Part shown: positions 35,434 to 42,746 of the stretch, piece after piece | How positions within the stretch are numbered: the stretch's first letter is position 1 | Layout of the letters: the number at the start of each line of letters is the position of its first letter | DNA from: Corticicoccus populi | GTDB lineage: Bacteria; Bacillota; Bacilli; Staphylococcales; Salinicoccaceae | Length of the DNA: 64,000 bases | Assembly (NCBI RefSeq): GCF_042686195.1 | Contig: NZ_JBHUOQ010000001.1 | Coordinates: 868,001 to 932,000 of the forward strand | Reading direction: 5' to 3' | Notes under the pieces: generated by a model | What the model was told of the DNA's origin: nothing | The model's input: only the letters and a program-made list of their open reading frames with translations | The model's database searches: none | Position numbers and translations under genes: made by a program

Positions 35434-35829
35434 ATGACGCTCGAATTTATTTTAATTCTACTAGTCATTATAATGATTATTTCATTTATACTTGCGAAAA
35501 TAAAAAAGAGGCCGAAACAAGATTTCCGAAGTGTTGATTCTGTTCTGCCGGAAGTGAGGGAGAGACTGAATAGTGATGAAGATTCTGTAAAAATAATTAA
35601 GTATGTCCGGGAGGAAACAGGACTCGGCCTTATCGATGCAAAGGCTTTAGTTGACCGGGAAAAAGGTGATGGCACGCGGATGGATGACAAAGAATTAGCT
35701 GATTCTGTTGACGCGATGCTTCTTGAAGGAGAAAGTGAAATAAAAATCATTAAACATGTGAGGACAGAAACCGGCCTCGGTCTTAAGGACGCGAAGGATT
35801 ATGTAGATGAAGTAAAAAATAAGCAGTAA
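35434..35829 (+). CDS. Membrane-anchored protein with two L7/L12 C-terminal-like repeats
   Basis: A 131-residue protein, one of few plus-strand genes here. Residues 3-21 form a single membrane segment followed by a basic patch (KIKKRPK). The rest holds two copies of one motif: SVKIIKYVREETGLGLIDAK (51-70) and EIKIIKHVRTETGLGLKDAK (102-121), each followed by a VD. This helix-turn pattern is that of the ribosomal L7/L12 C-terminal domain, which contacts translation factors, but the full domain is not present and the stalk N terminus is missing. AGGAGG is eight bases from the ATG. It has its own promoter region with a 23-bp palindrome and shares a two-way terminator with rplS. Function unknown. 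Confidence 0.85.
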   Translation: MTLEFILILLVIIMIISFILAKIKKRPKQDFRSVDSVLPEVRERLNSDEDSVKIIKYVREETGLGLIDAKALVDREKGDGTRMDDKELADSVDAMLLEGESEIKIIKHVRTETGLGLKDAKDYVDEVKNKQ

Positions 35830-35856
35830 AAAAACCCTTGGATATCCAAGGGTTTT
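35828..35856. terminator. Bidirectional terminator between the L7/L12-repeat gene and rplS
   Basis: Perfect palindrome with arms AAAACCCTTGGAT (35831-35843) and ATCCAAGGGTTTT (35844-35856), with A/T tracts on both sides. It serves the converging genes on both strands. Confidence 0.88.
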
Positions 35857-35870
35857 CATCTAATCGATGA

Positions 35871-36218
35871 TTATCGAATTTCTTTAATACGCGCTGCTTT
35901 ACCGCGAAGGTTACGCAGGTAGTACAATTTAGCACGACGTACACGACCACGACGTGTCACTTCGATTTTTTCGATTTTTGGTGTGTGTACAGGGAAAGTA
36001 CGTTCAACACCAACACCGTAAGAAATTTTACGTACAGTGAAAGTTTCAGAAATACCGCCGCCGCGACGTTTGATTACGACACCTTCAAACACCTGGATTC
36101 TTTCACGGCTTCCCTCTATGATACGTACGTGAACACGTACAGTGTCTCCTGATTTGAATTCAGGAAGATCTGATTTAAGCTGACTTTGTGTCAACTCGTT
36201 AATAAGTTGTTGTGACAT
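35871..36218 (-). CDS. rplS: 50S ribosomal protein L19
   Basis: A 115-residue L19, located at the 30S-50S interface. The patterns FKSGDTVRVHVRI, RIQVFEGVVIKRRGGGI and VERTFPVHTPKI, with the basic end RAKLYYLRNLRGKAARI, are typical. The open frame is longer, but GAAGGAGAAG is at the right distance from the ATG at 36218. It has its own promoter and leader, separate from rimM-trmD, and a shared terminator. Confidence 0.98.
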   Translation of the reverse strand: MSQQLINELTQSQLKSDLPEFKSGDTVRVHVRIIEGSRERIQVFEGVVIKRRGGGISETFTVRKISYGVGVERTFPVHTPKIEKIEVTRRGRVRRAKLYYLRNLRGKAARIKEIR

Positions 36219-36290
36219 TATATTCTTCTCCTTCTTCCAATTATCTTGCCGGTTATAGCAGCGGATGATTGTGATATGTGCGTTTTGCAC
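36219..36290 (-). promoter_or_regulatory. rplS leader, possible L19 element
   Basis: About 72 bases between the predicted start and the ribosome site. A GTGC/GCAC hairpin (36287-36290 with 36278-36281) opens the transcript. L19 leaders are known in Firmicutes; I cannot match this one to the known fold by eye. Confidence 0.3.
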
Positions 36291-36297
36291 TCGTATA

Positions 36298-36326
36298 ATA
36301 TTACCATATTGTAAAGTGTGTTTCAA
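36298..36326 (-). promoter_or_regulatory. Promoter of rplS
   Basis: TTGAAA (36321-36326), 17 bases, TAATAT (36298-36303), preceded by TGG (extended -10). It lies in the gap after the trmD stop. Confidence 0.65.
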
Positions 36327-36352
36327 CTCTAACTTCGTTAATTTCTTCTATA

Positions 36353-37021
36353 TTAATTATCCAGTAAATCCGGACGGCGTTCACGCGTCCGTTTCAGGCT
36401 TTCTTCAGTTCTCCACTCTTCAATCAGCTTATGATTCCCGCTGATCAGTACATCCGGCACTTTCATACCTCGGTATTCACGCGGCCGTGTATAATGTGGA
36501 TGTTCAAGCATTCCCGTTGAAAAAGAGTCCTCCTGATGACTTGCCTCATTTGACAGTACACCCGGAATCAGCCGGACAATCGCATCTGTCATCGTCATAC
36601 TTGCAAGTTCACCGCCTGTAAGTACATAGTCTCCGATGGACACTTCATCAGTCACCAATGTTCTGATTCTTTCATCATATCCTTCATAATGACCGCTGAT
36701 GAACACAATATTCTCTTCTGTTGATAAATCTTCAGCCATTTTCTGATTAAACGGACTGCCCTGCGGACACAGTAAAATCACTCTCGGTTTTTCAACATTG
36801 ATTTTATCCATGGCGTTAAAAATCGGTTCGGGTTTCAACACCATACCGGCACCGCCGCCGTATGGATAGTCATCCACTTTATTATGTTTGTCCTCCGAAT
36901 AATCACGGAAGTTAATCAAGTGGTAATCGACAATCCCTTTTTCCTTTGCACGGGCTAAAATAGAGGAATTCAGTACACCCTCATACATCTCTGGAAAGAG
37001 TGTCAAATAGTGTATATTCAT
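36353..37021 (-). CDS. trmD: tRNA (guanine-37-N1)-methyltransferase
   Basis: A 222-residue SPOUT methyltransferase that prevents frameshifting by methylating G37. The knot motifs are present: YGGGAGMVL, ISGHYEGYDERI, SIGDYVLTGGELA and LEHPHYTRP. The protein is about 20 residues shorter at the C terminus than the Bacillus and Staphylococcus proteins. It overlaps rimM by four bases (ATGA), so the pair is coupled. Confidence 0.97.
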   Translation of the reverse strand: MNIHYLTLFPEMYEGVLNSSILARAKEKGIVDYHLINFRDYSEDKHNKVDDYPYGGGAGMVLKPEPIFNAMDKINVEKPRVILLCPQGSPFNQKMAEDLSTEENIVFISGHYEGYDERIRTLVTDEVSIGDYVLTGGELASMTMTDAIVRLIPGVLSNEASHQEDSFSTGMLEHPHYTRPREYRGMKVPDVLISGNHKLIEEWRTEESLKRTRERRPDLLDN

Positions 37022-37509
37022 TCAAGAAGACCCTCCATAGGAGTTATCGTGACTAGTTCGTTTTCAAGATCAATATCAGTGATAATATCTTCAATATAAG
37101 GAATCATGTATTCTTTGTCACCCTTGACCACCCATACATCATTGGCACCTGTTTGAATAATATTGATGACTTTTCCGAGGGTACGGCCGTCATCAGTCTC
37201 AACATTCAGACCAATGATTTCATCAAAATGAAATTCCCCCTCTTCAAGGGTCAACTCAACACTTTCATCATCCTGAAGCACATCTTTGCCTTTTAAATGT
37301 TCGACTTCGTTAATGTTTGTTACTCCTTCAAATTTAACTAAATGAAAGTTTTTATGTGTGCGGTATTGAGTGATTTCATAGTTCTCATTATTTATCTTAA
37401 CAATATTGCCCGGCGCAAATCGTTCAGCAGTAAAATCCGAGGCACTTACAATTTTAACTTCACCTTTGATGCCGTGAAAATTTACGACTCTGCCTATTGT
37501 AATATCCAT
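37018..37509 (-). CDS. rimM: Ribosome maturation factor RimM
   Basis: A 163-residue 30S assembly factor that binds S19 near the head of the subunit. The N-terminal barrel (ITIGRVVNFHGIKGEVKI) and the C-terminal PRC barrel (IIGLNVETDDGRTLGKV, GANDVWVV, MIPYIEDII) are complete. AAGGTGGATG precedes the ATG at 37509. In most Firmicutes it follows rpsP-khpA directly. Here 4.4 kb of accessory genes lie in between, and rimM-trmD has its own promoter. Confidence 0.97.
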   Translation of the reverse strand: MDITIGRVVNFHGIKGEVKIVSASDFTAERFAPGNIVKINNENYEITQYRTHKNFHLVKFEGVTNINEVEHLKGKDVLQDDESVELTLEEGEFHFDEIIGLNVETDDGRTLGKVINIIQTGANDVWVVKGDKEYMIPYIEDIITDIDLENELVTITPMEGLLE

Positions 37510-37550
37510 TTATTCATCCACCTTATCCATTTCTCTTAACAGTAATATAT

Positions 37551-37579
37551 ATTATACGGGTTTTAACTGTCACCGTAAA
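37551..37579 (-). promoter_or_regulatory. Promoter of rimM-trmD
   Basis: TTTACG (37574-37579), 17 bases, TATAAT (37551-37556). The -35 adjoins the stop codon of the racemase gene. No terminator separates the two, so racemase transcripts may read into rimM. Confidence 0.7.
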
Positions 37580-38281
37580 TCAAATTTCTTCATTTGCCAG
37601 TGCATAGTTTACAGCCTCATGCGCATGAATTTCAGTCGTATCAAATAACGGCAGAGCGGAATCTGACTGATCAATCAAAAGACCGATTTCAGTACATCCG
37701 AGAATAATCCCTTCTGCTCCCCTGTCAGCAAGTCTCCGGATGACCGAACAGTACTGTTCTTTGGATTCCGTTTTAATCTCTCCTCGGCATAATTCTTCAA
37801 AAATGATAGTATTAATCAGCTCCCGGTCTGCTTCATCCGGCACTATAATATTGATTCCTGAATCCTTAATTCTCCCTTTATAGAAATCCTGCTCCATTGT
37901 ATATTTTGTACCGAGAAGCCCTGCTGTTTTTATGCCTTCCTCTTTAATCACCTGAGCTGTTGCATCTGCGATATGCAGAACCGGTATATTTATTTCCTTC
38001 TGAATATATTCCGACACCTTATGCATCGTATTGGTACAAATCAATATAAAATCAGCACCCGCCTGTTCAAGTAAAAGAGCTGCCCGCTTTAAAATATCCG
38101 CTGCATCACCCCACCTGCCCTCTGACTGGCAGCGTTCTATAATTTCAAAATCAACACTGTACAGTATACATTCAGCAGAATGAAGGCCACCTAGCCTGTT
38201 GTTGATTTCTTCGTTTATCATCCGGTAGTATTCTGCTGTAGATTCAAAGCTCATACCCCCGATTAAACCGATTGTTTTCAT
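37580..38281 (-). CDS. Aspartate/glutamate racemase-family protein
   Basis: A 233-residue cofactor-free amino-acid racemase of the Asp/Glu/hydantoin racemase superfamily. The start TIGLIGGMSFESTAEYYR and both catalytic Cys are present, C82 in ICTNTMH and C196 in GCTEIG. It resembles the YgeA/RacD subgroup, which acts on Asp, Glu or wider substrates; which one is not readable here. TGGAGG is seven bases from the ATG at 38281. It follows gntR by 63 bases on the same strand and probably shares its transcript. It is part of the accessory block inserted between khpA and rimM. Confidence 0.9.
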   Translation of the reverse strand: MKTIGLIGGMSFESTAEYYRMINEEINNRLGGLHSAECILYSVDFEIIERCQSEGRWGDAADILKRAALLLEQAGADFILICTNTMHKVSEYIQKEINIPVLHIADATAQVIKEEGIKTAGLLGTKYTMEQDFYKGRIKDSGINIIVPDEADRELINTIIFEELCRGEIKTESKEQYCSVIRRLADRGAEGIILGCTEIGLLIDQSDSALPLFDTTEIHAHEAVNYALANEEI

Positions 38282-38344
38282 GTTCATTCCTCCAGACAAA
38301 ATATTAAAAACTCCTACTGTTATTCTACATGCTGAAATTTGTGA

Positions 38345-39064
38345 TTACCTTGCTCTGTACTGATGATTTGCGGGTTCAAATGGTGTAAAGTACGTTACTG
38401 AGTAATCAAGGCTGATCATTTCGCTGTACTCAAAAATTCTACCGTCTTCTAAAATACCTCTGTTAATAATCTTCATTGCGGGTTCACCTTTTTTACAATT
38501 TAAAAGTTCTGCATCTTCTTTGGATATAGAAACAGGTGTATAAGTAGTTATGAAATGAGATATTTTATATCCTGCGTTTTGAACAAACTCGTGAACTGAT
38601 TGTGTAATCACTTTTTCAGTTATCTCAGGAAACAGCTGATAAGGAAGCCATGACGTTTCAATTTGTCTTTTTTGATAGTCAATAATTCTTACACGCTTAT
38701 ACTCCCATAATTTCTTCCCCTTAGAATTCAGATCAAAGATTTTTAATAATTCATCACTGGATTGTATCTTTTTAAGATACACAATTTTTGATTGAATTTC
38801 CGTAAATTTTTTTTGCGTTAAAGAATTATATATTAAAGGACCTTTATACTTTGTGTCCATTACAATCGAACCCGATCCATGAATTACTTTGATACTTCCT
38901 ATTTCTACAAGTTTTTTTACAGCTTCTCTGATAGTATAACGGGATACTCCGTAAATATCAGCCAATGTTCTTTCAGTAGGAAGCTTTTGACCTGCTTTAT
39001 ATTTATTCTGATATATTTTACTGAGAATATCGTCTGAAACAAAGTCTCTTTTCTTCAAATTCAT
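38345..39064 (-). CDS. GntR/HutC-family transcriptional regulator
   Basis: A 239-residue regulator. The N-terminal winged helix is clear (AGQKLPTERTLADIYGVSRYTIREAVKKL in sense, with GSGSIV ending the wing). The rest is an UTRA ligand domain (near 80-235) with the typical WEYKRVR and EYSEMI segments. By eye it is richer in A and T than its neighbours, a possible sign of transfer. It likely controls the adjacent PTS gene and the RspA-like gene, as UTRA regulators usually sense a sugar phosphate or related metabolite. The ATG at 39064 follows GGAGGGAGGA closely. Confidence 0.93.
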   Translation of the reverse strand: MNLKKRDFVSDDILSKIYQNKYKAGQKLPTERTLADIYGVSRYTIREAVKKLVEIGSIKVIHGSGSIVMDTKYKGPLIYNSLTQKKFTEIQSKIVYLKKIQSSDELLKIFDLNSKGKKLWEYKRVRIIDYQKRQIETSWLPYQLFPEITEKVITQSVHEFVQNAGYKISHFITTYTPVSISKEDAELLNCKKGEPAMKIINRGILEDGRIFEYSEMISLDYSVTYFTPFEPANHQYRAR

Positions 39065-39089
39065 TCCTCCCTCCCCATATTTACTATCA

Positions 39090-39118
39090 ATTATGAACTA
39101 TTTATTTTTCCATGTCAT
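39090..39118 (-). promoter_or_regulatory. Promoter of the gntR-racemase unit
   Basis: ATGACA (39113-39118), 17 bases, CATAAT (39090-39095), each one base off consensus. Confidence 0.5.
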
Positions 39119-39149
39119 GAATCTCATTACAGAAAACGCTGTCATAAAC

Positions 39150-39184
39150 AAACAGAAAACAACCCGCAGTTAAACACTGCGGGT
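39150..39184 (-). terminator. Intrinsic terminator of the RspA-like gene
   Basis: Nine-pair stem ACCCGCAGT/ACTGCGGGT (39176-39184 with 39162-39170) with a five-base loop, then TGTTTTCTGTTTGTTT. Confidence 0.8.
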
Positions 39185-39188
39185 CTCT

Positions 39189-40388
39189 TTAAGGCGTGTG
39201 CACAGAGCCATTCGGAAGTCTCGCTTCTGTCCATTCATGTTTCCGGTAATATACAGGATATTTTTCGACCATTTCTTCATTAAATGAAACACCGATACCT
39301 GAACGTTCCATTGGATAAATATAGCCGTCTGTTACTTCAAAATCAGAAGGAAACATTTCTTTTGTAGTTTCATCAGTAATCTGCAGTTCCTGAATGGCTG
39401 CAGAAGATAAATGGATGTTCAAATGAGTGTTGACTGCTGTAGCAATAGGCGTCATATCAGACGGGCCGTGCCAGGCAATTCTAACACCAAAACTTTCACA
39501 TAATGCAGCCAGCTTCAATGCCGGTGTAATTCCCCCTATCTGTGAAACATGACACCGGATATAATCAATATGCCTGTTTACAATGATTGATTTCCACTCC
39601 ATTGGATTGTTAAAAAGTTCTCCTGTCGCTATTGGAGTTGTACATTGTGACCTGAGCTGGGCGAGCCATTCATTTTGATCAGGAGGCAGTATATCTTCCA
39701 GAAAATAAGGTTTGTACTGTTCTAAATCTTTAGCGAGTTGAAGTGCCTGATTCGGTGACAGTCTCTCATGTACATCATGCAGGAAATGAATATCATAACC
39801 ATATTTCTCTCTTAATGCTTTAAACATCCGTACAACATCTTTCATGTAAATATCAGGATCATAATATTCACCGGTGCCCTGTGTACTTACTTTATGCATT
39901 TTTTGATTTTTACCGCCGTATTTACCCAGCTGGCACCGGATATGACGATACCCTTTATCAATCAGTGCATCTACGTTTTCGAAAAGTTCCTCTAATGTAA
40001 GACCGTCTGCATGTGTGTATGCTGCCACAGCTTCTTTTGACTTGCCGCCAAGAAGCTGATACAAAGGCATATCTGCAAGCTGAGCCTTAATATCCCATAA
40101 AGCCATATCTACTCCTGCAATCGCATTATTGAGAATCGGACCATTTCTCCAGTAGGCATTCACCATCATCACATTCCATAAGTCTTCAATATGATTAGCA
40201 TCCCGGTCTGTCAGTAAAGGCTTTAAATATTCTTCAACAACATTTAAAACCGCAAGCGGACGCTGCTGAAAAGTTGCACACCCGTAACCCGTAATGCCTT
40301 TGTCAGTCTCAACCTTTACAACAACAAGATTATGACGGTGCGGATTTGTTCCAAATGCCTCAATATTTGTTATAAGTGTAGGTTCCAA
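39189..40388 (-). CDS. RspA/ManD-like sugar-acid dehydratase, enolase superfamily
   Basis: A 399-residue member of the mandelate racemase/muconate lactonising group, closest by eye to the RspA/D-mannonate dehydratase subgroup. Metal ligands are D205 (HDVHERL), E231 (LEDILPP) and E257 (TGELFN), with H307 in AWHGPSD. RspA-like proteins range from good mannonate or gluconate dehydratases to proteins with little activity, so the substrate is open. The TTG at 40388 is chosen because GAAGGAG lies eight bases upstream and the family start EPTLITNIEAF follows. It is divergent from the PTS gene and monocistronic, with its own terminator. Confidence 0.9.
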   Translation of the reverse strand: MEPTLITNIEAFGTNPHRHNLVVVKVETDKGITGYGCATFQQRPLAVLNVVEEYLKPLLTDRDANHIEDLWNVMMVNAYWRNGPILNNAIAGVDMALWDIKAQLADMPLYQLLGGKSKEAVAAYTHADGLTLEELFENVDALIDKGYRHIRCQLGKYGGKNQKMHKVSTQGTGEYYDPDIYMKDVVRMFKALREKYGYDIHFLHDVHERLSPNQALQLAKDLEQYKPYFLEDILPPDQNEWLAQLRSQCTTPIATGELFNNPMEWKSIIVNRHIDYIRCHVSQIGGITPALKLAALCESFGVRIAWHGPSDMTPIATAVNTHLNIHLSSAAIQELQITDETTKEMFPSDFEVTDGYIYPMERSGIGVSFNEEMVEKYPVYYRKHEWTEARLPNGSVHTP

Positions 40389-40445
40389 TATAATAGCTCC
40401 TTCGTTTTCAATTAAACAGCTTTCCAAAATTGATTTATGCTTATG

Positions 40446-40474
40446 ATTAAATCACACTAAAATTCCTTCGTCAA
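40446..40474 (-). promoter_or_regulatory. Promoter of the RspA-like gene
   Basis: TTGACG (40469-40474), 17 bases, TTTAAT (40446-40451), with TGA before the -10 (extended -10). Confidence 0.6.
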
Positions 40475-40476
40475 TT

Positions 40477-40490
40477 TGGTTGAAAAACCA
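40477..40490. promoter_or_regulatory. Inverted repeat in the divergent control region, candidate GntR site
   Basis: TGGTT-GAAA-AACCA, two bases upstream of the -35 of the RspA-like gene. Related TGGT/ACCA pieces lie nearby (ACCATACCA near 40511-40519). It is a plausible site for the neighbouring GntR protein; this is an inference. Confidence 0.4.
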
Positions 40491-40588
40491 TATCATTTAT
40501 ATCTATTTACCATACCAATTCAAACTGTCAATAGATTAAAATACTTTTATATCAAGGATAACAAGAGTGTTTTGGTTTTTATCACAAT

Positions 40589-40617
40589 TTTTCAGCCACT
40601 GATTACTATGCTATTAT
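40589..40617 (+). promoter_or_regulatory. Possible promoter of the PTS gene
   Basis: TTTTCA (40589-40594), 17 bases, TATTAT (40612-40617). Moderate match. I see nothing else firm in the 284-base divergent gap beyond the sites listed. Confidence 0.45.
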
Positions 40618-40672
40618 AAGTCTGTCAAATTAAAGTTGCTGTAAAACTTTAAAAACAGAAAAAGGTGAAATG

Positions 40673-42022
40673 ATGGATAAAAAGACTATACAAAAAATCA
40701 TAGAAAATGTTGGAGGTGAAAACAATATTAAAAAAGTCTGGCATTGTATGACCAGGCTGCGTTTCGACTTGAAGGACGACTCATTAATTAATCACGAAGA
40801 GATTAAAGCATTAAAAGATGTAATGGGTGAACAGTTAAATAATGATCAGTATCAAATTATTCTCGGTACAAATGTAAGCGCTTATTATGAAGCGGTATCA
40901 GAAGAGCTGGGTAAATCAGATGATACCCCGGAAACGAGTGATTCCCCTGATAAAAAGAAAGGATTTATCTCCCGTCTTCTGGATATTGTTTCCGGTGTAT
41001 TCGGCCCCGTGGTTCCTGCTATTGCCGGCGCAGGGATGATTAAAGGGCTGCTCGCCGGGTTAATCGCCCTTGACATACTTTCTGAAGACACCCAAACTGT
41101 TGCAATATTAGATTTAATCGCAAGCAGTGTTTTTCATTTCCTGCCGTTTTTCCTTGCGGTCTCTGCAGCAAGAATTTTTAAAACAAATGAATATCTCGCC
41201 CTGGCAGTTGCAGGTGGATTTATGTATCCAACTTTGATGAATGCCGCACAGGAAGGAAATATTTCTTCATTCAGTTTTATAGGTATGCCCATCCCTGTAA
41301 TTGATTACAGTGCAAGTATCATTCCAATAATTTTGTCAATATGGGCACTGAGTCATATCCATAAATGGGTAGACAAATTCATGCCGAATGTTTTAAAGAC
41401 AGTATTTACTCCAACAGTTACACTGTTTATTGCCATTCCTGTCGCATTAATCATCGGCGGTCCTCTTGGAAATTACGTTGGTATCGGACTTGCTCATTTT
41501 GTTGACTTATTATTTGATATTTCTCCAGTGCTTGCAGGGATTGTTGTAGGTGGTATCCGCCCGATTGCTATTGTATTCGGAATGCATCACGCTTTGACAC
41601 CGGTTGCTTTGCAGAATTTCGCCACATCAGGATTTGATATGCTTATGCCGATGTTTTTCATGACTAATATGGCTATTGCAGGTGCAACACTGGCTATGTT
41701 CTTCAAATTAAAAAATAAAAAGGATAAATCCATAGCCCTGTCAGCTGCTGTATCTGCTTTTCTCGGAATTACAGAACCCGCACTATTCGGTGTCCTGATT
41801 AAGTATAAGAAAGCATTTATCGCATGTACAATCGGCAGTTCAATTGCTGCTACTTTCTTCGCTGTTTTCGGAGTTAGAATTTACGGATATATCTTATCAA
41901 GTATTGTAAGTCTTGTTGCTTATGTCGGACCATACTTCACTTATGCAATTATCGGTATTATTATTGCAATCGGAGTATCTTTCCTGCTCACTTATATCCT
42001 CGAGAGAAGAAAAAGAGCATAA
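40673..42022 (+). CDS. PTS transporter subunit EIIBC (glucose/glucoside superfamily)
   Basis: A 449-residue phosphotransferase permease. Residues 1-85 are an EIIB domain with the phospho-Cys C25 in WHCMTRLRF. A short acidic linker leads to an EIIC domain with about ten membrane segments and the signature GITEPALFGV. It resembles the sucrose/beta-glucoside/N-acetylmuramate type, and no EIIA domain is attached, so it must borrow one. Sugar identity is not readable. The second of two tandem ATGs (40673) has the better spacing from AAAGGTG. With the RspA-like protein, GntR and racemase it forms an accessory block whose substrate may be a sugar acid or amino-sugar conjugate. Confidence 0.92.
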   Translation: MDKKTIQKIIENVGGENNIKKVWHCMTRLRFDLKDDSLINHEEIKALKDVMGEQLNNDQYQIILGTNVSAYYEAVSEELGKSDDTPETSDSPDKKKGFISRLLDIVSGVFGPVVPAIAGAGMIKGLLAGLIALDILSEDTQTVAILDLIASSVFHFLPFFLAVSAARIFKTNEYLALAVAGGFMYPTLMNAAQEGNISSFSFIGMPIPVIDYSASIIPIILSIWALSHIHKWVDKFMPNVLKTVFTPTVTLFIAIPVALIIGGPLGNYVGIGLAHFVDLLFDISPVLAGIVVGGIRPIAIVFGMHHALTPVALQNFATSGFDMLMPMFFMTNMAIAGATLAMFFKLKNKKDKSIALSAAVSAFLGITEPALFGVLIKYKKAFIACTIGSSIAATFFAVFGVRIYGYILSSIVSLVAYVGPYFTYAIIGIIIAIGVSFLLTYILERRKRA

Positions 42023-42049
42023 TTTCATTATTAAAATCATTCTATGGCT

Positions 42050-42076
42050 GACGGAGATTATTATCTCCGTCTTTTT
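42050..42076 (+). terminator. Intrinsic terminator of the PTS gene
   Basis: Nine-pair stem GACGGAGAT/ATCTCCGTC (42050-42058, 42063-42071) with a TATT loop, then five T. Confidence 0.88.
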
Positions 42077-42098
42077 ATTTCAACAAATTATTCCAAAA

Positions 42099-42126
42099 TA
42101 AAAACCCCTCAACAATAGTTGAAGGG
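42099..42126 (-). terminator. Intrinsic terminator of rpsP-khpA
   Basis: Nine-pair stem CCCTTCAAC/GTTGAGGGG (42118-42126 with 42105-42113), four-base loop, then TTTTTATTTT on the minus strand. Confidence 0.82.
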
Positions 42127-42141
42127 CTGATATCTGATGTT

Positions 42142-42375
42142 CTAGTCAACATCAACAAACACTTTCTTTGAACTGCCATGATTCGCATTGGAAACGATAA
42201 TACGGATAGACTTAATGACACGCCCGCCTTTTCCGATGACACGTCCAACATCATCCTCATGAACAGAAATTTTGTAAGAAACATTGTACTGTGTTTCTGA
42301 TTCATCAATCTGTAAATCTTCGGGATGCTCAAGCATTGGTTCAAGAATTGTTTGCAGTAATTTTTTCATGGGCAT
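42142..42375 (-). CDS. khpA: KhpA, KH-domain RNA-binding protein (YlqC)
   Basis: A 77-residue single-KH protein with the loop GRVIGKGGRVIKSIR. In other Firmicutes KhpA pairs with KhpB and affects cell elongation and RNA binding. The start overlaps the rpsP stop (TAATG); an in-frame ATG two codons later (42369) is also possible. It is co-transcribed with rpsP and followed by a terminator and then the accessory block, whereas rimM usually comes next. Confidence 0.93.
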   Translation of the reverse strand: MPMKKLLQTILEPMLEHPEDLQIDESETQYNVSYKISVHEDDVGRVIGKGGRVIKSIRIIVSNANHGSSKKVFVDVD

Positions 42376-42650
42376 TATTTCCCAAGTTTCGCATTATGGA
42401 ATTTTTCCATAATACCTTTACGACTTAAAATGTTACGTACAGTGTCACTTGGTTGTGCACCATTACCTAACCATTTAAGTGCTTTTTCTTCATCTACAGT
42501 GATATTTTCTTCACTTTTAGATACTGGGTTATATGAACCGATTTGCTCGATGATACGGCCATCTCTTGGGCTACGTGAATCAGCAGCAACTATACGGTAG
42601 TAAGGATTTCTTTTAGAACCCATACGAGTTAATCTTAATTTTACAGCCAT
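42375..42650 (-). CDS. rpsP: 30S ribosomal protein S16
   Basis: A 91-residue S16, a 5'-domain 30S protein. The start AVKLRLTRMGSKRNPYYRIVAADSR-type pattern, RIIEQIGSYNP and KALKWLGNGAQPSDTVRNIL are present. The frame opens 11 codons earlier, but AGAAAGGAG is ten bases from the ATG at 42650. It is the first gene of rpsP-khpA, from a promoter that overlaps the ffh terminator. Confidence 0.98.
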   Translation of the reverse strand: MAVKLRLTRMGSKRNPYYRIVAADSRSPRDGRIIEQIGSYNPVSKSEENITVDEEKALKWLGNGAQPSDTVRNILSRKGIMEKFHNAKLGK

Positions 42651-42690
42651 TAGTAATGAACTCCTTTCTCTCTTCAATTTCACCTTTATA

Positions 42691-42719
42691 ACTATATCAG
42701 ATAAAAAAAGCCTTGTAAA
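42691..42719 (-). promoter_or_regulatory. Promoter of rpsP-khpA, nested in the ffh terminator
   Basis: TTTACA (42714-42719), 17 bases, TATAGT (42691-42696), with TGA before the -10. The -35 is in the downstream arm of the ffh terminator stem and the T tract is the spacer. Confidence 0.7.
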
Positions 42720-42737
42720 GACTTTTTCCTTTACAAG
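42703..42737 (-). terminator. Intrinsic terminator of ffh
   Basis: Perfect nine-pair stem CTTGTAAAG/CTTTACAAG (42729-42737 with 42712-42720), eight-base loop, then GC and seven T. Confidence 0.85.
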
Positions 42738-42746
42738 ACTTTTATT

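Noticed and set aside
35434..35829. A second ribosomal L7/L12 gene
   Set aside because: The stalk dimerisation domain is missing, a membrane anchor is present and the motif is repeated, so it is not a ribosomal stalk protein.
37580..42076. Integrative element or transposon
   Set aside because: No integrase, transposase, terminal inverted repeats or target-site repeats were seen at either edge.
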